Origin: Candidatus Melainabacteria bacterium
Lineage (GTDB): Bacteria > Cyanobacteriota > Vampirovibrionia > Obscuribacterales > Obscuribacteraceae
Direction of reading: 5' to 3'
Assembly: GCA_027451745.1 (NCBI GenBank)
Contig: DAIDIP010000018.1
Span: forward strand, 1 to 64,000
DNA length: 64,000 nucleotides
The notes under the pieces: generated by a model
The model's database searches: none
What the model saw: the letters and a program-made list of their open reading frames with translations, nothing else
What the model was told of the DNA's origin: nothing
Part shown: piece after piece, positions 26,229 through 35,075 of the stretch
Layout: each line of letters opens with the position of its first letter
Numbering within the stretch: the first letter of the stretch is position 1
Program-made: the position numbers and the translations under genes

Positions 26229-28610
26229 ATGGGTGACATAGACAATCAAAAAGTAAGTGATAAGCATAGTCGACTTAATGATTCGGATCGTGGTGGTAGC
26301 GGCAAACCAGATGAGACAAATGCACTTTTAATTGAGGCTAATAGGTTGCGTGATCGTCAACAGCAAGGGCATAAGCCACTGGAACTTGCTTTTAATGAAC
26401 CTCAGCATCAGCAAGATACAACTGCGAAGACTAAGCCAAGCCAAAGTGATGTACAAGGTAATATGCGTAACGCGGTTGGAGCTTATGTGAAAACCGATGC
26501 TTCTGGTAATGTTGAATTTTTGCATCGTAAGGACAATTCACGCATTACCCCACAGTGGGAAATTGATCAACAAGGACAAAAGACGCGGATGCTAGGCTTT
26601 GAAGAAACTAGCGCTGGTGGTAAAGCGAGCCGCATGTGGACTCGTGAAGGGGATAAATTTGTTTGTTCTGGGACTGACGGCAAGAAAGAAACATTACAAG
26701 GCATGGAATTTGATAAAACAAATAATGGCAATATTAAATATGTCAAGGATGGACAAACTTTTACTGTGAGAGGAAATGGAGAGGTTTTACCAACAGGACC
26801 TAATAATCCAACTTATGGTTTTGATGAGCAGGGGCGTATTACAACTGTTACACCTACATTGGATGATTGGAATAAAGGTGCTGCGTCAATGGCTTTTTCG
26901 TATGCAGATGCTAAAAGTGAAAAATTGGCTACTGTATCAGAGTTAAGAAAAGGTACAAGAGTTACTAATCATCAAGCAGTTGCTGGAGAAACTATTACTG
27001 CTAGGGGTGACTATGAGCGTTCAGCATCAATTAAATTACCGGCCAAGGATAAGGATGGCAATACAAAAATTACTGAATTGAAAGTTACTAGGACTCATTA
27101 TGCCGGCACTACAGATGACTTTGATAAACAAGTTAGTGAACCTTTTAAAAATAAAGAGGATAAAGAAGTATCTAAAGCTATATTCGATGGCAAAAATAAT
27201 TTTATTGGTGTGCAAGCACTGGATAGAAATGGCAAAGTATCTAAGGAATATCGCAAAGATGCAAGCGGCAATGTCACTGAGCTTGATTTTGCAAACAAAG
27301 ATGTAACGCTCTGGAGCAGAGGAGCAAATAATATTTTTACTGGTAAAAAAGTGCAAGAAAATGGTGTGACTGTAGATAAGCCGGTAGGTATGCGAGGGAA
27401 TTTTGAATTTAATAACGAGGCTACCACTAGTTATATAGACGAAAAAGGCAGAAGGCATGTTGAGTATGCTAGTGGCAAGAAAGAAAGTCTTGAGATATTG
27501 CCTGATCCAAGTAAAACTTCAGAAAAAAATAAAACATCTGAATTACCGTCATATGTAATAAAGGATGAAAATGGGCGAATTTTAAAATCTGGCATGATCA
27601 CAAATAACGGTCCTGATTTAAATAATTATCTTTCTTATAAGTATTCGGACGAAAAGACAGCCGATGGTAAAGCAATTGTGACTGGCGTAGATATGACTTA
27701 TAAAGGAAAGACCAAAAATGTTTGGTCTTCTGACATAGCAAAAGAAGCAAAAATACTTCCAGATGGACAATTGGAATATAAGGCTAGTGACACGCAAAGA
27801 GTGGTTGTTAAGCCTGATTTGAGTATTAGCAAATTTGATAAGGCAACTGACGGTGGTCCTGATTTACTGACCGAAAAAAGTTTTCCAGATGGTTCAGTAC
27901 GTACGATTAATTACGGAGAGCCACCCAATCGTTGTCACCCGCAGTCTATTTCCAGTAAAACAAGTCTTCCTAATGGTGAATCTATTACAAGAACTTTTAA
28001 TGCGGAGCCTGTGGATGAAAAATCCCAAACACAATACCCGTTGAAAGCCTGGGCTTTAAGCGAAGAAAAATTTTCAGCGGACGGAACGAAAATAGAAGAT
28101 GGTAAACCAAAATCCCCAGCCATTTGCTTGGAAGTTTTTGATAATGGGGATTTTGAAGCAACATCCAATACGCCGTCAAATAAAAACAGGTATTTATTCC
28201 CCGCACGAGGCATGAATACTTTTCCTGATGGTGTACCGGTTCCTCCGCCTGGTCCAGATGGGCGCTTAGCCAGAGCCATTCAAGCGTTTGATTCCCTCTA
28301 TTCTGAAAGTCAATTGAAAAAAGATCTTGAAACTTTGCCAGAACAAAGTAGCGTGAACGGTGTTGTGGTAATTAAAAAATATGCAGCAAAATCACCTGAA
28401 TTGGTTACCGAATTGGGGCAAAAGCATTTGGCAAAACTTTTGCAAGACGAATTAAAAATTACTGCTACCGAACCACCTCCTCCGCAAAATAATTTGGGCC
28501 CACAGAAATTGTTTGAGATTGCTGCCGCCATGGCCTATGAGCGCGAATTAGGTGCTGCTTTGCTCGAGGGCAAAAAAGAATTGGATCGACTAAGAGCTGG
28601 CAAAAAGTAA
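26229..28610 (+). CDS. Large Rhs/YD-repeat-like protein
   Basis: A 793-aa hydrophilic protein rich in Asp, Gly, Lys and Asn. Residues 1-80 are Gln/Ser-rich and probably disordered. From about 85 to 640 there are repeated short beta-hairpin-like units of the form DxxGNVxxL, DEQGRITTV, DEKGRRHVEYASGKKE and DENGRILKSG, resembling degenerate Rhs/YD repeats that build beta shells. The C-terminal ~120 residues are helical and lack a recognisable toxin domain. No signal peptide is seen. It starts 12 nt after the thioredoxin-fold gene, so it is the third gene of that operon. It may be a shell, scaffold or adhesin; the exact family is not recognised. Confidence 0.65.
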   Translation: MGDIDNQKVSDKHSRLNDSDRGGSGKPDETNALLIEANRLRDRQQQGHKPLELAFNEPQHQQDTTAKTKPSQSDVQGNMRNAVGAYVKTDASGNVEFLHRKDNSRITPQWEIDQQGQKTRMLGFEETSAGGKASRMWTREGDKFVCSGTDGKKETLQGMEFDKTNNGNIKYVKDGQTFTVRGNGEVLPTGPNNPTYGFDEQGRITTVTPTLDDWNKGAASMAFSYADAKSEKLATVSELRKGTRVTNHQAVAGETITARGDYERSASIKLPAKDKDGNTKITELKVTRTHYAGTTDDFDKQVSEPFKNKEDKEVSKAIFDGKNNFIGVQALDRNGKVSKEYRKDASGNVTELDFANKDVTLWSRGANNIFTGKKVQENGVTVDKPVGMRGNFEFNNEATTSYIDEKGRRHVEYASGKKESLEILPDPSKTSEKNKTSELPSYVIKDENGRILKSGMITNNGPDLNNYLSYKYSDEKTADGKAIVTGVDMTYKGKTKNVWSSDIAKEAKILPDGQLEYKASDTQRVVVKPDLSISKFDKATDGGPDLLTEKSFPDGSVRTINYGEPPNRCHPQSISSKTSLPNGESITRTFNAEPVDEKSQTQYPLKAWALSEEKFSADGTKIEDGKPKSPAICLEVFDNGDFEATSNTPSNKNRYLFPARGMNTFPDGVPVPPPGPDGRLARAIQAFDSLYSESQLKKDLETLPEQSSVNGVVVIKKYAAKSPELVTELGQKHLAKLLQDELKITATEPPPPQNNLGPQKLFEIAAAMAYERELGAALLEGKKELDRLRAGKK

Positions 28611-28656
28611 GAAGTGAAAGAGTCGGACAAATCATGATACTGCCCATTACGTTGGT

Positions 28657-29931
28657 TTAACCAATTGTTTTCCAAGCGCCTTCTCTAAACCCGCTCCAAG
28701 TATTATCTTGTTTTTCTTGTAAGACTAGCTTTCCATTTTGTCTTATTACTCTAGCAATACTTGTTTGACAGTGAGCACCGCCCATGGTGATATCCAAATC
28801 TGCGCCATTAGAAACTGTTTTACCATCGCTCCATACCGCATGAACTTTATCACGGGTTAATCTTTTGATGCCTTTTCCTAAGTTAACAGCGTCAGTACCG
28901 CCATAGCTTTTATCTAAATGTTTCAATTTATAAGTGCATCTGAGTGCCGCTGTACCTAGCATATGTGAAGTTCTATCTTGACCTGAAGCGGCATTCATAT
29001 CGAAATTATCAAAATGGCCACGATATTCTCTAGTTCTTATAAGTTTACTGCCAACACGTGCTAATTCTTGAGGAGCTTTAGTTGCTGTATAAATGAGACC
29101 AGCATGTAGGGCACAAGAACCGATTTGTCCTTGATTGAGTTTATGCGTTGGATCGCTAACAGCTTTTATTAACCCAACAAGTCTCGAATTAACCTCGTGT
29201 TGATTGTATCCAGATTGTTTGTATGCATCGGGGCTAGCTATTACTTTAGTGTATTGATTTATACAGTCAGCCATATTTTTATCAGAAACATATTGCACTT
29301 TTTTATTATGCAACTTTGAATATTCAGCTTTATTATGATTAGCTGTAATCATCATGTTGATATATTTTTCAGCGGTGTGAACATCACCACCATGTGCTTT
29401 GAATTTTGTTAAAAAGTCTTCTTTAGCTGTTTGAAGATCTGTACTATAGCCATTAATGCGGTCAATTATTCTGGCAAATTTAATTTCTTTGTCAGAATAG
29501 AATTTAATTTCTTTGGGTGCATTTTGCGAAGGGTCGCCGTATTTTGGAATATCGCGGCTGAGTCTTTCAGTATTTTCCATTCCGCCATATTTGGGAATAT
29601 TTTGATTGAGCAATTTAGCATATAAATTTTCTTTGGATGTATCTCCATAAGGACTAGTCATGGATAGCGATTTAAGTGTTGGGTATGCTGTTTCTAGGGA
29701 AGGATTATTGTAAAGAGCAGAAATAGCATCTCCTGGCTGACTTGATCTGGCCAAAGAGGTGCTCGAGTCTTCCCAAGCACCCTTTGTATTATTGTTATTA
29801 GGACCAGATAATTCTCCTACTGCTTGTTCTTGAAGTATTTTAGTGCTTGATGATGCGTCAGAGCTATTAGAACGATCATTGCTGTCGTTGCGTTTTATTG
29901 GCTTATCTGTAACTCTATCGCTCCCAGGCAT
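28657..29931 (-). CDS. Calpain-like cysteine protease candidate
   Basis: A 424-aa protein. Residues 1-150 are Ser/Asn-rich and disordered. The C-terminal half has QGQIGSC at 267-273 followed by ALHAG, which resembles the active-site motif QGxxGxC of calpain-type papain-fold proteases. His387 in GGAHCQTS and Asn410 in EKQDNTW lie where the His and Asn of the triad would be expected. I infer a possible cysteine protease with Cys273; overall similarity is short. There is no signal peptide. An AAAGGAGG sequence lies upstream of the ATG. It is the second gene of the minus-strand operon, 42 nt after the EF-hand gene, and converges on the Rhs-like gene. Confidence 0.6.
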   Translation of the reverse strand: MPGSDRVTDKPIKRNDSNDRSNSSDASSSTKILQEQAVGELSGPNNNNTKGAWEDSSTSLARSSQPGDAISALYNNPSLETAYPTLKSLSMTSPYGDTSKENLYAKLLNQNIPKYGGMENTERLSRDIPKYGDPSQNAPKEIKFYSDKEIKFARIIDRINGYSTDLQTAKEDFLTKFKAHGGDVHTAEKYINMMITANHNKAEYSKLHNKKVQYVSDKNMADCINQYTKVIASPDAYKQSGYNQHEVNSRLVGLIKAVSDPTHKLNQGQIGSCALHAGLIYTATKAPQELARVGSKLIRTREYRGHFDNFDMNAASGQDRTSHMLGTAALRCTYKLKHLDKSYGGTDAVNLGKGIKRLTRDKVHAVWSDGKTVSNGADLDITMGGAHCQTSIARVIRQNGKLVLQEKQDNTWSGFREGAWKTIG

Positions 29932-29973
29932 TTAACCTTCATCCTCCTTTAAAAGCAGTTGGATACTGTGATA

Positions 29974-31269
29974 CTAGAACGAATGTCTGCCATTAACCAA
30001 TCTATTTAGAATAGGTTTGATTTTGGCCTGGAGTGCTTGTTCTTCTGCAGCAGATTTTGGTGCAGAGTCATTGGCATTAATGCCAGCAGCTTTCAATTCT
30101 TGAGAAATAACGAGATTCTTGATAGCAGTTTGAGCGCCGTTATTGAAGACACTGTTTACATGAGACGATTGAGCATTATCTCCTTGTTGTACTAGTGTAT
30201 CTAAATTGCTCATTCCTTGAACATTGCTCAAGCTTTTCTTGAAATCAGCCATTCCTGGATCATCTCCAATTCTGCTGTTTAACTCTTCTTGTGCTTTACC
30301 ATAATTTGGATCGTTTTCCATTTCTTTTTGCATTGCTGCTGCTTCCTCAGCATCTATTTTGCCATCTCCATTTTTATCAGCATTAGCCGCATATCTGGAA
30401 TAGAGACCTTGCATCATCGAACCTTGCCATACATTGATAGCATAATTAGCAAAGTTGGCGTTATTCATGCCGCCATTATGATCAAGTTGGTTCGCGGTGT
30501 AATCATGAGCAGTTATGACTGAAGATTGTTCTTGAGGGTTATTATTGACCTCGGTGTTAGGATCATTGTTTTCACCGCTGTCTCCATTTTCATTTCCTTC
30601 TTCTTTTTCATCATCGGCTGGGTCGCCACCGCCACCTCCGCCGCCGCGACCACCACCGCCACAATTAGGTGCATTGTCTTCAGGCTCGTCTCCACTATTC
30701 TCAGAAGGATCATCATCTGAATCCGATGCGGAATTAGATTTGGTAGTTAATGCTTTAACCACATCTTCTGATACATTAAAAGTAGCTTTTTTACCAATTT
30801 GCGATGGTATTTTGCCTTGTTCTGCTTCTTGTTTGGCTAAACTAAGCTCGTTGCGAATATTATTTGGATCAGCTTTTGCAGCTTCATCAACCCAAACTCT
30901 GCATTGACCGTTTTCAATTGCTTTACCGGTCCATTCGTGCTTACCATCTTTATTAATGATCAAATTGGCTTCGCTTTCACTAGAAGCTGAGGTCATTGTC
31001 AATTTAGGTATTTCGGCTTGAGCATCACCTTGAAGAGCACTAGTAGCTGCGACTGCTCCTGCATCTCCGCTAGAGAAAGTCAATCCTCCGTCGCTTACGC
31101 TGCCGGCAGGAAATCCTCCGCCTACTGGGCTAAAAACTGCTCCACCACTAAATCCTCCACTGCTCCAAACTTGTTGGGCCGCTGCTTGCTCGAAGCCTCC
31201 TGTTGAGAAACCTTGACTTGCTCCTGCGTCTCCACCTGCTCTTGCTGCTCCTGGTGCATCTCCGGCCAT
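29974..31269 (-). CDS. EF-hand protein with Gly-rich and acidic low-complexity regions
   Basis: A 431-aa protein of unknown function. Residues 1-80 are Gly/Ala/Ser/Phe-rich. Residues about 180-250 are an acidic and glycine-rich linker that includes a poly-Gly tract at 204-215. A canonical EF-hand loop spans 298-309 (Asp298, Asn300, Asp302, Gly303, Ile305, Asp306, Glu309), so Ca2+ binding is expected. The remainder is helical. No signal peptide is present. A good AGGAGA ribosome-binding site precedes the ATG. It is the first gene of the operon that ends with the protease candidate, and the operator copy lies 120 nt upstream. A calcium-responsive partner of the protease is conceivable but only inferred. 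Confidence 0.7.
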   Translation of the reverse strand: MAGDAPGAARAGGDAGASQGFSTGGFEQAAAQQVWSSGGFSGGAVFSPVGGGFPAGSVSDGGLTFSSGDAGAVAATSALQGDAQAEIPKLTMTSASSESEANLIINKDGKHEWTGKAIENGQCRVWVDEAAKADPNNIRNELSLAKQEAEQGKIPSQIGKKATFNVSEDVVKALTTKSNSASDSDDDPSENSGDEPEDNAPNCGGGGRGGGGGGGDPADDEKEEGNENGDSGENNDPNTEVNNNPQEQSSVITAHDYTANQLDHNGGMNNANFANYAINVWQGSMMQGLYSRYAANADKNGDGKIDAEEAAAMQKEMENDPNYGKAQEELNSRIGDDPGMADFKKSLSNVQGMSNLDTLVQQGDNAQSSHVNSVFNNGAQTAIKNLVISQELKAAGINANDSAPKSAAEEQALQAKIKPILNRLVNGRHSF

Positions 31270-31389
31270 GATATGTATCTCCTGTTAATTTAATATATTG
31301 GTAATTACTTTGAATTTTCTGAGGCTTTTGCTCTCGTTTATAAAAAAGTCTGAATGTTTCTCTGGAACTGACTTGCGACTGTAATATCG

Positions 31390-31417
31390 TATGAAAACTT
31401 TGTGAGATAGTTGTGAG
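31390..31417 (-). promoter_or_regulatory. Second copy of the 11-bp-period CTCACA operator
   Basis: On the minus strand the units are CTCACA (31417-31412), CTCACA (31406-31401) and a degenerate TTCATA (31395-31390), again with 11-bp period and again led by TAAG. The element lies 120 nt upstream of the EF-hand gene ATG, close to the 103 nt seen for the matching element at 24035. AT-rich sequence (CGATATTACAG) follows and may hold the -10 region. Confidence 0.58.
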
Positions 31418-31505
31418 CTTACCTTTAGATATAGAGGTTTGACCATACGGTTTCTCCCATATTTAGATTAAACGCGTCTTTATTAGCCAGTTTTGGACTA
31501 TGTGG

Positions 31506-31740
31506 TCATATATATGAGGATTGATGGAAATTTCTAGAAGGTAATGCCTGGGATACTGTTGTTAGAGCCGGTAATGGTTTAGCGTGGGCGGCAATTATAT
31601 TGATTACACCCCCATCTATTTGTAATTGTCCTGAAAGTGTGACAAAGCTTTCTTCTAGGGATAAGATCGTCTTTATCCCATTGAATAATAGTGCGATCGG
31701 GCACAGCTACTGGTTCAAATTGATGCCTTACTGTCAGCTT
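31506..31740 (-). pseudogene. Relic of an error-prone DNA polymerase III alpha subunit (DnaE2/ImuC type)
   Basis: Immediately downstream of ychF on the minus strand, one frame reads EPVAVPDRTIIQWDKDDL, matching the conserved PxRTVIQWDKDDL region of DnaE2-type polymerases. It then changes frame and continues EESFVTLSGQLQIDGGVINIIA and LPSRNFH before a TGA at 31506-31508. That is the OB-fold/C-terminal end of the same family (GxVxHVVAxR, PSRDFH). The central several hundred codons are missing between the two blocks. This is a decayed gene with a large internal deletion and a frameshift. Family recognition is by motif; no intact copy is in the window. Confidence 0.72.
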
Positions 31741-32840
31741 TAAACATTGAAACGAAAATGGACAACATCACCATCTGCCATTAGATATTCTTTGCCTTCT
31801 AAACGCATCAAGCCTTTTTCTTTAGCTGATTTTTCCGAACCAGACGTAATGTAATCATCATAACCAATTACTTCTGCTTTAATAAAGCCGCGTTCAAAAT
31901 CAGTGTGAATAACACCAGCACATTGTGGCGCAGTATAGCCATTTTGAAACGTCCAAGCACGCACTTCTTTTTCACCAGCGGTAAAGTAAGTTTTTAGTCC
32001 TAATAAATCAAATGCACAACGTATTAGATTATTCACGCCTGAATCAGTTACACCCAAGCTTTCTAAATAACTAGCTCTTTCAGCCGGATCAAGAACAGAA
32101 AGCTCGGATTCAATCTGAGCAGAAATAACCACAACGGGCCTATCTTCTTCTTGAGCTTTTTTCTTGAGTGCCACCACATATTTGTTTTCATCTGGTTTAG
32201 CTAATTGTTCTTCGGTTACATTAGCGACATATACCAATGGCTTGGTAGACAAAAACTGGAGCTGCGGAAGAATCATTTTTTCTTCAGCAGTAAATATAGA
32301 AAGATCTACAGCTTGCACTTTGTCCAAGAAAGGCATTACTTTCTCTATAATGGCTACTTCAACAGCTGCACGTTTATCACCTTGCTTTTTTAGCTTTTGC
32401 AATCTTTCCAAACGCTTAGCTGCAGATGCTTGATCGGCAAGCGCTAATTCAATATGTATTGTGTCCACATCACGAATAGGATCAATGGCCCCATCTACGT
32501 GAGTAATATTTTCATCTTCAAAGCAACGTACAACGTGGACTATGGCATCTACTTCTCGGATATGAGATAAAAATTGATTGCCTAATCCTTCGCCTTTGCT
32601 AGCGCCGCGCACTAAGCCAGCAATGTCAACAAACTCAATTGTAGTTGGAATTATTTGTTGTGCTTTGACAATTGAATTTAGCTCATTCAGCCGCTGATCA
32701 GGCACTTTGACAATGCCTGAATTAGGCTCAATTGTACAGAATGGATAATTGGCACTTTCAGCTTGATAAGAAGCAGTTAATGCATTGAATAATGTAGATT
32801 TACCGACGTTGGGAAGCCCAACAAGACCCACTTTGAGCAT
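31740..32840 (-). CDS. ychF: Redox-regulated ATPase YchF (Obg-family)
   Basis: P-loop NTPase of the Obg/YchF group (366 aa, the usual length). It prefers ATP, binds ribosomes and is linked to oxidative-stress control. Seen: Walker A GLPNVGKST at residues 8-16, the switch region NYPFCTIEPNSG, DIAGLVRGASKGEGLGN, NVTEEQL in the region replacing the G4 specificity motif, and a C-terminal TGS domain (TYFTAGEKEVRAWTF onward). The gene is intact but is flanked on both sides by relics of other genes. Confidence 0.96.
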   Translation of the reverse strand: MLKVGLVGLPNVGKSTLFNALTASYQAESANYPFCTIEPNSGIVKVPDQRLNELNSIVKAQQIIPTTIEFVDIAGLVRGASKGEGLGNQFLSHIREVDAIVHVVRCFEDENITHVDGAIDPIRDVDTIHIELALADQASAAKRLERLQKLKKQGDKRAAVEVAIIEKVMPFLDKVQAVDLSIFTAEEKMILPQLQFLSTKPLVYVANVTEEQLAKPDENKYVVALKKKAQEEDRPVVVISAQIESELSVLDPAERASYLESLGVTDSGVNNLIRCAFDLLGLKTYFTAGEKEVRAWTFQNGYTAPQCAGVIHTDFERGFIKAEVIGYDDYITSGSEKSAKEKGLMRLEGKEYLMADGDVVHFRFNV

Positions 32841-32971
32841 AGAGCCTCATAAACTAGGATACCAAACAAACAATTTGTTCAATAAAATCATAGCAGTCCC
32901 CTGCCACGAAAGTCATATGGCTATTTAGCACTGTGACATTGCTTTAAAAAAGACATTTAACCTAGTTTTAC

Positions 32972-33364
32972 CTAATAAAGCTTTGCGCTGTGCAACTGTA
33001 AGCGGTTTGAATTGTTTACCGGTTGTTTGGTAGCAGATTTATAATCGCGCCCATCAATTTTTGGCATCAAAAAGACTTTGTCGCGGTAACCGCCTTGCAA
33101 AGCTTTACCCATCCGTTTTTCACTTTCACCATCATGATAATTCCAACAATTGTCCATAAAATTGATACCGCAATCTATAGCAGTACGAACAATTTGAATA
33201 TCTTCGGCTTCGTCTGCTATTCCTATATGATAGCCATCAAGACCTATGATAGAAATTTTTCTCCGGTTTTGCCTAATGTTCTATATTGTATATGTCCTGC
33301 ATTAGCAGCAAATGCATTTGGTAAACGAGAAAAAATTGATCCAGCTATAGCAGATATTATATAG
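32972..33364 (-). pseudogene. Truncated, frameshifted aldo/keto reductase
   Basis: Read on the minus strand: a hydrophobic segment (ISAIAGSIF...NAFAANA, possibly part of a Tat or Sec signal), then RTLGKTGEK, a frameshift near the AAAAATTT run around 33257, then GLDGYHIG, DCGINFMDNCWNYHDGESE, MGKALQG, YRDKVFLMPKIDGR. This is the N-terminal third of an aldo/keto reductase, including the catalytic Asp and Tyr (DNCWNYHDGESE, i.e. the DTA.xYG region variant). The conserved rest of the barrel, about 200 residues, is absent and the frame ends at 32972. It is not functional as an enzyme. Confidence 0.78.
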
Positions 33365-33403
33365 GATACAATAATATAGTCAGTTATCTAAATATATCCG
33401 CGC

Positions 33404-35026
33404 ATGATAATTCGAACAAAATATCAAATAATAGCCTCAATTATACTCTCCTTAATATGGCTATTATCTTGTGTGCCCGTTCTATCAATTGGAGAGGTGC
33501 AAAAAATTCGCATAGCGCTTTTTCTTGATAAAGGCGCACATGCCAGACCGCAAGTATTTGACGTTCTTTCAAATGATCAATCTGTTCACGCAGAAATTAT
33601 AAACGGCAACGATATACGTAATGACTGTCTTAAACATTTTGATGCTTTATTCATGCCCGGTGGTTCGGGTAAAAAAGAAGCACTCAGCCTGGAATCGGAT
33701 GGAAAAGATGCTGTACGTAAATTTGTCAAAGATGGTGGCATTTATGTAGGTGTTTGTGCAGGTTGTTATTTGGCTTCTTGCGCTCGTCCTGAATATTTAG
33801 GACTCATTCCAGCAACCACTGTCGACAAAGAGCATTGGAGAAGAGGTAAAGCAAATCTTCCAATTCAGTTTACAGATTTGGGCATGAAAATATTTGGGAT
33901 GAATGAACCAAATACAAATGTTGTTTATCATAATGGTCCGGTTTTAAAAATATATAGAGATTATCAAAACCAAGTAGTTCCTTTATGCTATTTTCGTGGT
34001 GAAGCCGTGGCGAATGGCGGCACTCCTGGCTTAATGATTAATGCACCGGCAGTAGTACTATGCAGATACGGCAGTGGTTTAGTACTTGGTATAAGCCCTC
34101 ATCCAGAAGGCACTCCAGGTCTCACAACTATAGAACTTAATGCAATACATTGGCTTTTCAATAATCGTGCTCAGTCAACTTTTATTACTAATAGAACAGT
34201 TTTGTCTAAAACAATTATTACCGAGCCACCGTATTCTACTGCACACACCTCAGATCATTCAACTGAGCCACAGTCCAAATCCGAGCGATCAGTATCTACA
34301 CAATCCCTATCCAGCCGATACAATAAAACTTTGTCGCAAGAAATATACAATAAGGCAGAAGACATTTTTGAACATGTTACTAGTTCTCATTACGAGCATC
34401 TGCACGATAGAGCAAATGACCAGGTACAACACAATGGAAATGCGTATAGCGCCACTACTGATTGTTCAGGATTTATTAGTTACGTAATAAATTCTGTCGC
34501 TCCAAATCATTATGCTCCCATCTATGAAATGTCAGGGCGCACTTATCCCCATGCCAAAACTTATGCTACATTTTTTAGAGAATTACCAAATGATGTCTCA
34601 GAAGAAGGTTGGCTAAAAATTTGTAGTTACAAAGACTTACATCGAGGTGACATAATTGCCTGGCAAAGAATAGTCGAACCGAATGAAAATCATTATAGCG
34701 GTAGTGGACATGTAATGATCGTCATCGATCCGCCTACAAGCCCTGTTACTGATATATTGCATGGAATCAACGTAAGATATACAGAGGTTTTTGTGTTAGA
34801 CAGTTCTTCAGTAGAACATTTTCCGCCCCAGCAATTACCACCGTTGACTCATCAAAGCTCTCGAGACGGAATAGGAAGAGGCATTATTCGTCTTATGCTT
34901 GATGAACAAGATAATGTTATAGGTTTTTGGGAAGGTACCTTTTCTCACGAAAAAAATAAAGCCATCCAAAATCCAAGTTATACAAATAAAATTGGTTTTG
35001 CTAGACTGATTTCGCTAATACATTAA
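33404..35026 (+). CDS. Exported fusion: BPL_N-type amidotransferase-like domain plus NlpC/P60-like domain
   Basis: A 540-aa protein with an N-terminal signal peptide or anchor (hydrophobic 8-27). Domain 1 (about 34-255) resembles the class I glutamine-amidotransferase-like BPL_N domain: MPGGSG at 84-88, the nucleophile elbow GVCAGC with Cys118, and SPHPEG with His233 and Glu235. After a Ser/Thr-rich linker (260-310), domain 2 (about 310-540) looks like an NlpC/P60-type papain-fold hydrolase: TDCSGF with Cys354, GDIIAWQR, and SGHVMIVID with His436. Such C-terminal domains usually cut peptidoglycan peptides. The combination on one chain is unusual; the substrate of domain 1 is unknown. Confidence 0.78.
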   Translation: MIIRTKYQIIASIILSLIWLLSCVPVLSIGEVQKIRIALFLDKGAHARPQVFDVLSNDQSVHAEIINGNDIRNDCLKHFDALFMPGGSGKKEALSLESDGKDAVRKFVKDGGIYVGVCAGCYLASCARPEYLGLIPATTVDKEHWRRGKANLPIQFTDLGMKIFGMNEPNTNVVYHNGPVLKIYRDYQNQVVPLCYFRGEAVANGGTPGLMINAPAVVLCRYGSGLVLGISPHPEGTPGLTTIELNAIHWLFNNRAQSTFITNRTVLSKTIITEPPYSTAHTSDHSTEPQSKSERSVSTQSLSSRYNKTLSQEIYNKAEDIFEHVTSSHYEHLHDRANDQVQHNGNAYSATTDCSGFISYVINSVAPNHYAPIYEMSGRTYPHAKTYATFFRELPNDVSEEGWLKICSYKDLHRGDIIAWQRIVEPNENHYSGSGHVMIVIDPPTSPVTDILHGINVRYTEVFVLDSSSVEHFPPQQLPPLTHQSSRDGIGRGIIRLMLDEQDNVIGFWEGTFSHEKNKAIQNPSYTNKIGFARLISLIH

Positions 35027-35054
35027 AACACTGAAGTATTTATTGTCTGGCATA

Positions 35055-35075
35055 CACAGTAAATAATTTACTGTG
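35055..35075. terminator. Inverted repeat between convergent genes
   Basis: CACAGTAAA and TTTACTGTG form a perfect 9-bp dyad with a TAA loop, between the fusion-protein gene and the MFS gene, overlapping the latter's stop codon. It lacks a long T run on either strand, so its role as a bidirectional terminator is only tentative. Confidence 0.35.

Noticed and set aside
27036-27458. Long antisense frames inside the Rhs-like gene
   Set aside because: They are shadows of the 793-aa gene with unlikely composition and no starts or motifs.
32972-33157. A 61-aa open frame as a standalone small gene
   Set aside because: Its sequence is the internal part of an aldo/keto reductase with upstream homologous sequence in another frame, so it is a relic.
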